Source: Salminus brasiliensis
Lineage: Eukaryota; Chordata; Actinopteri; Characiformes; Bryconidae
Direction: 5' to 3'
DNA: 64,000 nucleotides
NCBI RefSeq assembly: GCF_030463535.1
Contig: NC_132896.1
Coordinates: forward strand, 31,505,523 to 31,569,522
Of the stretch, positions 50,501 through 62,500 are shown piece after piece (within the stretch, counting starts at the first letter, position 1; each line of letters begins with the position of its first letter). The translations under genes were made by a program, and so were the position numbers. The notes beneath the pieces were generated by a model. That model saw only the letters and a program-made list of their open reading frames with translations. It had not been told where the DNA came from and searched no databases.

Positions 50501-53500
50501 CCTCAAGAACAACGGTTCAAAAAGAGCCCGAAAAGAACACTGAAGGTTCTCTCCCATGTGTCTACAGGCTTCACAATGTTCTGGCCTAAATACGATTAAG
50601 GTTGTATTGACCCAGGGCCTTTCTTTCCCCCTCCTGCTCATATTTTCCTTAGAATCCCACAGGAAATGGCCCCAAGATAGTCAGAACGCTTCTGCTTTTA
50701 AAAAGTGCTGCCGCTGGTGCCTCTCTAGTCCGAGCAGGATGCCTTGAAACACTGAGAAACGCTCTTTAGAAAGATGCTGATCGTGTACGCAGCAGCAGCT
50801 TAGCTGTTATGGTACAGGGTTTTTTTATGTATGAGGATGAAAAGCACTCCAGGCAGAGCTTTTACTATACAAAACACAAAATGATGACGTGGCTGAGATC
50901 AAACATCTCCTGCTACCATGTACCTGGAAAGGCCCACAGGATTCTAGGTAAAGAGAAACAGGTGGCCCTTAAATAATGATGATTTTACTCTGATAAAAGC
51001 CAGTGCCTGTCCACTGAGATCCAACTGGCTCGAAATGTGGTTCTGCTGATGGGTCTGTACAGAACTAACTCCAGCCTTTCTGAGTCAAAGCAAAGCTGAA
51101 TGAGAATACAGATGTGGGAAGCGAGGACTAATGCTATATATATTGAATATATATTCAGTCCATATGTTTTCAAGTGAAGCCAATTGCTTTCCATGCCAAC
51201 CATCCACCGCCTTATTATTGTAGCATTTCAATCTTGGGCTCCAGAGTCCCACAGCCATCTGAGAGTCGGCCCCATCATTGGGAGATCTTAAACTCAATCC
51301 CTGGCGATGTCATAGCCAGAAGTCCAACGAAGCAAACTGTAGAGAATGCTGGACTTATTCTATCTACTGCTGCCGCCATGATCCGAGAATCGCTGGTTCG
51401 AATCCTGGGTCATGCTGCTTGCCATCAGCAGCCAGATTCAGAAAGAGCACAATTGTCCTTGCTCTCTCAGGAGAGGGTTGATGACACTTCATCCCCACAT
51501 CACTTCTACTGTAATGCTGGTCAGCAGAGACCAGCAGAGAAGTCTGTTAGCTGTTGAATCAGAGCTGTGGATCTGGCGATTTTCCTCAGAGTGTGTTGCA
51601 TCAATGGCAGTCCTGAGTTCACATGTATTGGAGAAAACGTGCTAGTCTTCATCCTTTGCTAGTGATAGAGGGAGTTCACATGAACAGGGATTGAGTAAGT
51701 GGCTTTCCAAATTGGGTAGAAATTTGACGTATATGTAGTTCTGAGAAAGCTTCCTAGACCCTTTAAAGGTAATCAAGGCTATTTTAGAGCTTTATAGAAC
51801 CATCTACAAAATGTAGATGAAGAATGCCACCAATCTGAAGAACGCTGTAAACAGAACAGGCAGGTTCTGTAGAATGGCACTGTAATGAGGGGGCAAGACC
51901 CGACCTCAGGGTGGGAATTGGTAAAGATTGAATTGGGGAACACATTCTAACAACCTGATTGGACGTCAGCCGGCAAAATTCGCTTATCATTTGCATAAAT
52001 CCAATTCAAATGATGCGACTTTACTTTCATTGGCTTGTGTCGTATTAACCTGCCAATGTTTCATAGGCCGAATAGGTTGTCTGACTCTGATTTTAGGTTG
52101 AGTGGATTGCTGGTTGAGGGCCTCTACTGCCTTTTACCTTGATCAAAATAAATGAATTATTCATTCAGAATACAGAATAGTGATGATTGCGATGGTTGAA
52201 AGGCACCCAAGCAGTATACTGTTTATGCCGCTGGGTCCCTGACAGTTCATAGATTGAGAAGAGGTGGTACAGTGCAGTGAGTGCCTTAATGGATGTGTGT
52301 TAAATGGGTCACAAAGCAGATGTTAATCATTGGCAGAAAGGAGTGATTGCATTGGGGCGTGCCCAAGGCCATAGTGTAGTGGCTGAATATACAGGTGTAT
52401 GGAAGCGTATGGGTTATACTGGTCTACCAGTGTACAGGAAATTCTCCTCAGATTTGTGGCAGAAAGATGAAACTGATGGACCAGGACCACCGATGGATTT
52501 CCCAATGCAGTTCCCTGTGGAGTGTCCTTTCAGGAATTGGTTGGGAAGAATCTGCATTGACTTCTAGAAGCAATTCTTGCCTGGAAGTGAAGTGATTTTT
52601 GTTCACAAGCTGTGAAACCCGCCGGTGGTCCTTGTCCATCAGTTTCATCTTTCTGCCTCTACTGGTAGACCCGTATGACTGTCCATGTGCAGATTAAGCT
52701 CCTTTCTTCACACTATGGCCTTTGACACGCCCAAATGCAATCACTCCGTTTAGCCAATCATTACCATCTGCTTTGGAACCCATTCCCCATGCATCCAATG
52801 AGACACTCACTGCAATTTATGAATTCTGTTGCACATCCCTCAGATATTTATAGCCTGATCATCCTTGTGCAGCTCCATCTACAGGAGACTGAAGTTACTA
52901 CCACCTTTAGGCTCCTGCAGGTGACTCATTTTTTGTACAGGGAGCCAAAAATCCAACAGAAACATGGTCTGAGGAACGGCCACTAGGTTAATCCCTCTGA
53001 AAATGCATTAAAAGCAACTAAACTTCCAGTTCACTGAGCAGTACATGAAGATTAATGACCATAAGATGAAGACTGGAATGTCTCTCATCAGCTAAACAAA
53101 AGAATGAGGAGAAATAATGAATAAGTGAGTCTGGGTGCTTAGCAGCTGAGTGGAGTGGAAAAGACTAAAGCCACACCATCACTGGAGACGAGCTCCCACT
53201 CCCATCTCAGTAAATACGATGGTGTGTATTTGCCTGTGCCTAACGTCTGAATGGTTCGACTGTATTCATAAAATAAATCTGTGGGGGTCCGTGGAAAGGT
53301 TTTCACACAGGAAGGGGCCCTCGGCTCAAAGAAGTTTAAGAAGGCCTGGCTCAGGACCACCAAACGATCAGAAATGGCCCTGCTATTTATGCATATGAGA
53401 GGGCAGCGACCTTCCACATGATGATGCCTCCAACTGTGGCAGCAGATGCTGTTCTATCCGCTCTGCCAAGTTTAAAATCTCATCTGAGAGAAGTGCTAAG

Positions 53501-56500
53501 CTGTGGACAGTGCCGGTTTGTTAGTTTTGTGGGACTAATTGAATTAGCCACGCTCTGTCCACAAATGTGTTCTGTCGTAAATACTGGCACGGTGTTGGAA
53601 TTCAGCTTGAGGAGAAAGGAGAAGCTTCTAATGGTCTCTATTTGATGGCCTCACTTTATTTTATTATGTTCATGCGAGGCAACATATTAAGATTTTCTCT
53701 GCATCGAGGCCGGCATACTGGTGCGATAGTGATGCTAATGCTGTGGCTGCGATCCTGGGCACGATTATATGATGCTAATACTGCAGTAAAGATGCTAACG
53801 CCACAGAAAGGATGCTAATGCTGTGGAAGTGATGCTGATCGAGGCCAACAGGTGGCATGGTAGCGGTGCCAACACCATAATGGCAATGGTCATGCCGTGG
53901 TAGCAATGCTAACACTGTTATTGTCATATTAAATGCTGCAGGTATGATGCCGGGCAGGTTAGGGGTCTCGGTGCGGTTGTTTTGGTCCGCATCCAAGTGC
54001 AATTACTGTTTGTACACGAGTTCAGGCGTGAAAACACCCTCAATGAGATATGGTTGAGTAGATGGGGTGGTGGTGGTGGGGAGTAGAAATTTCAGACTCA
54101 CAGACTTGGAAGGTTTATATGGTCAATTAAAGGACTTTAGATTGGGAGGACTTCAATGAATCCCTGTCATATTACATGATTTCCCAAAAATCTGACTCTG
54201 GGGTCTGGGGTAGCAATGACAGAGACGCCATTGTCCCGTTACAGTCATATGCTTTTTTGAGGTAAGATTGCTGCATAATTTTGCTTAATGCACTTTAATG
54301 TGCAAATATGTGGAGAGGGTGGAAACCAGCAGAAACGTAGGCTCTGGATCTACTCAGTACTTCAGTTTCTTTCTAAGGCTCGACTTTGCACTCAAGGCCC
54401 AGTGGCTCCATCGTCGCTTCCATAGGCGATGCATCATCATACAAAAAGTGCTTTTGAACGATTCTGTTTGTTTTCTTGTGGTAGGATTGTGCTTCTTCAT
54501 AACACTCCATGCTTGAAATTTCATTCTGTGCCTTCCTCAATCCCAATGCCCTAAACAATCATCCTTCTGATGGGATTCTTGCCTCTGGGTTACATTCGAC
54601 CACGCCTGACCAAGCGAACAGGACCACTTGGAGCACTCTCCTCCACAGACAGCCACATGGTTACATGTTAATCTTCAACCATGAATAGAGAAAAAAATCA
54701 ATTATTACATTTGAGCATGATGTAGACATCAAAGAAACTCTCGGGAATTGCTTTCCACTTCAGCAAGTGCCCGGATCTGATCCGGACCCTTCATCACTCA
54801 ACCCCGGCTCTCTGCAGCATGCAGATGCTGTGGCTGCGTATTTGATACATGTCGATATTTGCAGTGTATCAAAAAGTCGAAATCAAAGAGCAATTTTTCA
54901 TTTCACGAACAACTACCCCCAGCACGCAGGAAAGTGTGTGTAAGTGAGTGTGTGTTTGCTGAGCAAGCTTGAAAAATGGGAATAAACTTTAATAGAAACC
55001 AACAACAAAAAGTGTCCAATTTAAAAGAAATACCAATGGTCAACATGGCGATTGAAAAGAAATGAGGGAAATCCCCAAAGCTTGAAAAGAAATCCAGACA
55101 AAGTATATGTGTTGTGTCAAGGTGTGTGTGTGTGTTTGGGGGGGGGGGGGGTCTTTGGAGCCAACCACCGTTGATTCCCTAAAGAACTTTCAAGGGGTAC
55201 GTCTTTTAAAAATGACTCAGTTGAAAGGTTCTCAAATTGGTCCATAGGGTCTCCCCATTTAGTCCACATATTTCCACAGTTGGGACTGAGCAGAAATTTG
55301 GCCCATCTGGGGTGCACTGTGGCCTGGTCTGAGAACCAATGCTTCAGGGAACTGAACATGGAAGCTCTACTAAAAAAAGAGTTCCTTGCACAAAGCCACA
55401 GAAGAACCACAGTTCGATTGATCGTTCTTTGGCGAAGCACGAAGATTTGAGTCTGCAGAACCTTTTAAAAGTGTAGCTGAAGAACCTTCAGATGGTGAAG
55501 GTTCCTCACACTTAAATCTTTTTTTTCAAACGTGGTTTCTTAAAGAAGTGGTTCCCCTACCATCATACTGGTCTTCAGGGATACAAAAGCAGGACACTTC
55601 CCACCAAGTAGGAAAGCCTGTCCAGTCTGGGGGGTCTGTACTTCTAAAATATATTGGTGGTTTTTAAATGATGGTTCTTTGGGAAAGCATTTCTGCAGAT
55701 GAGGTGTAAAGAACCTCCACATGATCTGAAGGTTCTTCACAGAGATCTCAGAAATCTGCTTTTTTGGTCTTCATGAAACTGGTCACATTCTGGTTGGAAA
55801 TCCAAAACCAAGCCAAGTTGCAACTTCTGAACAGTCTAGGGGTCCTTGAGGACCCTTTTTAGGGGAACTAAAAATAAATACACAAGTTAACGTATGTTGT
55901 CAGAAGGTCCACGGTTGCTTCCTTTCAATGGATTGTGCTTTGGGGAAGCACTTTTGTAAATATGTGAGTGTGAAGTACCTTTTAAAAGGGTGTTTAAAGA
56001 ATCTCTACATAATGTGAAGGTCCTCCACACTCTCAAATATCTCCTTTTCAAACATGGTTCCTTAGGTTATGTGTTGCCATACTGTCATACTGGTCATCAG
56101 GCATCTAGAAACAGGTCACATTCTCCATCTATACCCAGGTATGTATTGAAAGTTGGAAAACTGGACAGTCTGGTGGTCCCTGGAGAATGATTTGAGAGCT
56201 TCTATGTTAGGAAGCCAAAAGTGGTTCTACCAGGGCAAGACTCCTTTGTAAAAACCCTTTGTAGCAGGTATCTTTTGAGGAGTGTATATCTGCTAAGTAT
56301 AGTCCACTGTTTATGAAATGCAGTTGTAGAACACGAGCTGCCCTCAGGCTTCCAACCTACTGTGTAAAAACTGGCAAGAACACCACCCACCTTTTACTTA
56401 GAGGTTAAATATACCTGACTACAATAATGAACTGCTAAAGGCTGAACACCTCTGCTGGGTTGAGAATAGTAGAAGACAGGCGCAGTAGGTAATCGAGCAG

Positions 56501-59500
56501 ATGATATAAAAGTTCTCACACATCTAAACCATCAGAAAAAGTGATTTTTTGTGACTTATTTTTGAGCTTTTCTGTGGAACCCTCTTCAGTTCTGCTTTGA
56601 CCTTAGCGCTTGCAAATGTACTTTTACACAGATTAAGGAACACAGCAGGGAGGTGCGAAACTTTGCACATCCTCTTAAGCACACCAGGGACACCTTTTGC
56701 TGAGCTGTGGTGTAAATGGTGTGTGAAACCAGGACTGCAGGTGTAATTAGCTATGACGAGCTACAAGTTGTTTTTGCTGTTAGGCAACATCCCAGATCCT
56801 ACCACGACCCCACCTGTACCAACCTGGCTGTGCCATCAGTTTGTACCAGCAGTATGTGGTTTGCTTCGTAGTCTGGTGCTACGTGCCGAGCAGGAGTCTA
56901 CTACTAACCACCATATAAGTACTCCCCAGTCAGCATGAAGGTATGAGTGTATCTCATTAATCTGCCTCTGTTTTTCCCTGTACTAGTATGACTGTCCATG
57001 TGCAGATTTAGCTCCGTCCTTCACACTACGGTCTTTGGCATGCCCAAATGCAATCACTCCGTTTAGCCAATCATTACCATCTGCTTTGGAACACGTATCC
57101 CATGCATCCAATGAGACACTCACTGCAATTTATGAATCCTGTTGCACATCCCACAGATATGTATAGCCTGATCATCCTTGTGCAGCTCCATCTACAGGAG
57201 ACTGAAGTTACTACCACCTTTAGGCTCCTGCAGGTAACTCATTTTTGTACGGGGAGCCAAAGATCCAACAGAAACATGGTCTGAGGAACGGCCACTAGGT
57301 TCATCTCTCTGAAAATGCTTTAAAATCAACTATTGGCACTAACTAGTCCTAATTGCATCCTACTGGCTTTAGACCTAAAAATGGGCCCCCAGTTTGAGTC
57401 CTGCTTTCTTTCAGTGGTTCTTCTTCCTCTTTTTAGGGAGCTTTCCTTCTGGGTATTGGTTCCTCCTAGGGGTTCCTCTTCTTTGTCTTCCTTGTGTTTT
57501 TTATTGAAGGTTCCTTTGAAGTATTGGTTCCTCTCAGTGTTTTTTCCTCATGTTCTTCATGTTCTTTTCATTGGTTCTATCTCATACTCTTATAACGTCC
57601 TTCTTTTGGGTCTTGGTCCCTCTCAGTGTTTTGTCCTTGTTGTTTTGAGAAGCTTTGCTTTTTTAGTCTTGGCTTATCACAATGGATCTTCTTCTTGGTC
57701 TTAGGGAGCTTTGCTTCTGGGTCTCGGTTCTTTCTTGTGTTTTTTTATTGAGGGTTTCTTTGAAGGCTTGGTTCCTGTCAGTGGTTCTTCTTCTTGGTCG
57801 TAGGAAGCTTTGCTTGTTATTGCTTGCTTGTTATTGGTTCTGTCTTGTGTTCTTATGGCGATCTTTCTTTTCTTTAAGTCTTGGTTCTTTCCTCTCAGTG
57901 GTTCTCCCTCATGTTCTCATGGGGTTCTTCCTTCTGGGTCATGGTTCCTCTCGGTGTTTCTTTCTTGTGTTTTTTTATTGATGGTTCCTTTGAAGGCTTG
58001 GTTCTTGTCAGTGGTTCTTCATGTTAACGATATTAGGGAGCTTTGCTTTTTCAGTCTTGGTTCCTCTCAGTGGATTTTCATCATGTGCTTATGACGTCCT
58101 TCCTTTGAGTCTTGGTTCCTCTTAGTGTTTTTTCCTTATTTTTTGGAAAGCTTTGCTTTTTGAGTCTTGGTTCCTCTCAGTGGTTCTTCCTCTTGCTTTT
58201 CTGGAGTTCTTTATGTGGACTTTTGGTTCCTCTCAAGGATCCTTCCTTTCACACTTAGGAAGCTTTGTTTTTTAAGGCTTAGTTCTTCTCAGTGGTTCTC
58301 CTTCATGTTCCTATGAACCTCTTCTTCTGAAGTCATGGGTTCTCTAAGTGGTTCTCCCTCCTGTTTTATGGACTTCTTTTCTTTGAGTCTTGGTTCCTCT
58401 CAGTGGTTCTTTTTCATGCTTTTCTCGAATTCTTTCTGTGGACTTTTGGTTCCTCTCAGTGATCCTTCCTTTCACAGCTTTGTTTTTTAAGGCCTAGTTC
58501 TTCTCAGTGGTTCTCCTTCATGTTTTTTATGAACTACTTCTTCTGAAGTCATGGGTTCTCTAAGTGGTTCTCATTCATGTTTTTATGGACTTCTTTTCTT
58601 TGAACCTTGGTTCCTTTCAGCGTTTCTTCCTCCTGTTCTTATAGAGTTCATCCTTCTGAATTTTGGTTCCTCATGTATTTTGTTCTCACAGTTCTTCATT
58701 TGGATCTTTGGTTCATGTTATAAATCGGAACGCATTTGTTTGACTCCACTGTTACTTTCTAGTTGTCTTTATGGTTATTGTAACACTTTAGATCTACCAC
58801 AAGTCCCAACCAATGAAACACGTTTAGCTGTATCTGCCTAGATACCACAAGTTTTTAAAATTCTAATTGCACAATTTTCACCATCATTTCACAAAAGTTT
58901 TTAAGTAAATAGGACTAATAATTACAAAAACAACAGCTGTGAAATATATTGAACAGTGCCCAACTCTGAGTCAAGGTAAGATGAAAGCTGGACTTAACGG
59001 CTCTCTTACAGCAGAGGGAGATGATGCACATGGCATGGAGCTTGTTCTCGGAGCGGATGTACGAGCGCATGCAGATGACGAAGATGTTGCCGAAGCAGGT
59101 GGTGGCCGAGACCACCCAAACGAAGACGCGCAGGACAATGTTGGCCAGAAGGTCCTCAAAAGACGAGATGCCGTCAGTGTTGGGCTTGCAGCTGCGCACA
59201 TGAGGAGCATAGCCACAGTACTGGAACTTCTTAAAGTAGCTAAGGTCAGAAAGAGAAGGAGAAAAAGAGAGAGAGAGATAAAGAGTCATCTGTTAGTGAC
59301 AATCTTATAATGAAGATAAAATAAGAGCTAAACAAAAATGCAAAATTAGCGTTGGCTTGAATGACAGGCTAACCGCTGTTTATCAGTCTTAAAGGCACTG
59401 TAACGAAAATAGGCAGTTTGTTGAACTCAAGGTGAAGTAAATGTTAGCTAGATAGTGAAAACAGGGACAAAGGACACTAAACTTCGAAAGAAAAGAATTC

Positions 59501-62500
59501 ATATAGGTCGTAGGCAGTTGGAAATATGGTATGTGTGTGTGTGTTCACTGCTTGGTTGGGTCAGAAAGGCAGTAGTCAACTTCCATCTGTGTCCAACACT
59601 AATGGTGAACAGGGTTGTCTTGTCTTGTCTGTGATCGGTTCGGCTCCTAAAGGCATCTTTTCTCTCCTCCTTTATTAAACTGTCTTTGTGCCAGAGGCTG
59701 AAAACTGTCTGAACGCCCCTGAATCACGAGCGTAGTGCTTGAAATGCAGTTTTAGGAAAGGTCTTGGCGGCAGGAGTACAATCTGAGGATTTTATTGAGA
59801 ACTTCAACTCGTCAGAATATGGACGACATAATGATGTACAGCCAGATTTAATATGGAACCTTCAGAGAGCTGGAGAAGGTTTTATAGTCTTGGATTTTCC
59901 CAGAACAAGAGAACACTCATCTCTTAGAAACCTCATCATCATTACTATTATTCATCTCTGGGTTGTTGTTTTTTTGTTGTTGTTGACTAAATCTTTTTTT
60001 AATGAGGTCCTCCTAGATAAGAACATGGGAGAATACTACAAAAGACACAAATATCAGTGCATTCATTCTGCATGGCTCCTCCAGTCCTCAAATTATTCAT
60101 GTTTCCTCAAACCGTGGGTGAACAGCTTTAGCAAAAAAAAATAGATATGAATAATCCCTTGAATGAACCCAGATGCAGTCTCTTTAGCTTACAATGGGGA
60201 AAACATTGGGCGGTATAACGCTGATACTGCGGTGTGTCAAAATTAGGACACGTCTAATATGTCAAATTTGTGTTCTATCTCTAGTACATGACCAAATGTG
60301 TCCAAACATGTTTGCATTGCTACAGGTGTATGAAATCAAGCCTCTAGTCCTACAGTCTGCCTTTCTTACATACATTAGTGAAGGAACGGGAGGTTCTGAA
60401 GAGCTCACTGAACTCCAGTGTGGTTCTGTATGTAATAGGAGACACCGCTGCACCAACAACTACATCAAGTCAGCTGGTGAAATTTAGACCTTCCCTCCTA
60501 GGTCTTCCTCCATCAGCTGTGAGTGGTGTTATTATTGAACAGTAGAAGAGTTTAGGAGGAACAGCTCACAGAGAGCAGCTCAGTGTCCACTGAGTGTCTG
60601 TCAGACCACGTAAAGTTACAGAGTGGGGTCAGGGCCGAGTGCTGAGCTCAGAGCAGAGTGCAGAAAAGCCTCCAACTGACTCAGAGCTCCAGACCTGCTG
60701 CTGCTGCTGTTAGAGCTCAGAGCCAAGGAGGACCAACTCCAGATTAATAAAGCCTATGGGTTTAGATTGGAGTGTCATATTAAAGCTCCTGTATGTGTAG
60801 GTGTCCCAATACTTTTGTCCATGTAGAGTCTGATAGGTTGTCCAAACAATTGTTCTTTGAGTTACACAGCTGTGAAAATGCACATTTTTGTTTTTTGTTT
60901 ATAGTTAATGGCAGAGAAACTACACTCCATGGACAAAAGTATTGGGACGCTTGCTCATTCGTTGTTTCTTCTGAAATCAAGGGTATTAAAAAGATTATCC
61001 TGCTTTTGTTGGAGTAACTGTCTCTGCTGTCCAGGGAAGAAGACTTTCTGCCAGATTTTAAAGGAGCATTGGTGTGAGAATTTGATTGCATTTAGCAGCA
61101 AGAGCGTTAGTGAGGTCAGGATTTTTTAGGATGATCACCACCCCACCTCATCATCCCCAACTTCCCAAGTCATCCAAAAGTACTGGATGGAGCTTCACCA
61201 TCCATCATTTCAGAAAACATCATTTTTCCACTGCTCCACAGCTCAATGTTGGGGGGCATAATACCCCTCTAGCCCACGCCTGGCATTAGGCAGCATGGTG
61301 CCAATAGGTTGATGCTTATCTGCTTCAGAGCGTCCTGTTGGTAATACTTTTCTACATGGACTAGAAAAGCTGTGTGTGTGTGTATACTGGGTCTGTGGCA
61401 GCAATGGGTGCAACTTAAAGTAGCTGAATGCATTCTTTAGAAGGGGTGTCCACAAACATTTGACATATAGTGTATGTTTATATCACAAAAAGAGCTAAAA
61501 CACAACGACAGGTTTTCCCCCCTGATATTGACCCTTAAAAAATGGGACTGTTCCAATGCTATTCTTAGTAACCATCCACTTAATGCTGGTGCAGATAGTC
61601 TCGGCAGGGTACGAGGGAGCTGAAGACTGCTCTTAGAGAAGCAAGTGAGGGCTTTATGTGACTGAGAACATTATTTCAATGAGCCATAAAAGTTTAATGA
61701 GTGACATTTTGGTGGAAAAAAAGGCAACACTCACATGTGAGTCAGGTTTTTGAGAGGTTCAAACATCCTCCTGTGAATGTTCCCGATCTCGATCCCCTCG
61801 ATGCTCCTGTGAGACAGATGGTTCTCTTTTAGCAGCGATACCGGATCTCGCTTTGTGAAATGCTACACCCCTGCTTTTTCTCTGCCCTCAACCAAATGTA
61901 CATCCTTTTTTCAGATACAGACGTTCTCTGGAAATCTTTGATGTAGAGCCTGAAAGGAGACTGCATTCCCTCCATTTAGGATGAAGAGAAGAAACAGTAA
62001 AGATTTGCCAAAGCACACCGAGAGCTAGCACACACAAACAGCCCATTACTCAAATTACTGGCCTGGCTTTCTTGCCTGGGTTTCATGTGAATGTGTGCTG
62101 TTGATAACAAGAGGTTGAAGTGAAGGGGTCTGCCAAGGCCTTTCACTGAGATAACTGAGCACTCGCGCTGTAGTTACTGCTGAAAACGTCCTGTTTTTTT
62201 CCACTAAAGAGCTTTTAGCATCACAGGCTTTCGGCTAGCATCACAAACAGGCACCCACGTACCGTATGCTGCCCATCAAAACCATGCTGGTCAAAATCTC
62301 TGAGCAAAACAACTGAGCAGGTTTTAGGCCATTAAACATTATAGTCCTCGCAACCTGCTGAGCATCAGCGCATTGTTTGGTCCGAGACCTCATCCTGACT
62401 GAGATTAGTTCAAATCACTGTTATTTCTTTTAAAATCTCCCCATGACTTGAGACTCCCTATGATTCTAATCACTGCGTTGCTTGTCCTGAGAGCTCCCCT

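Noticed and set aside
57333-58094. Long Leu/Phe/Ser frames resembling membrane proteins
   Set aside because: Produced by the TTGGTTCCTCTCAGTGG array; the frames shift between units and no family is recognised.
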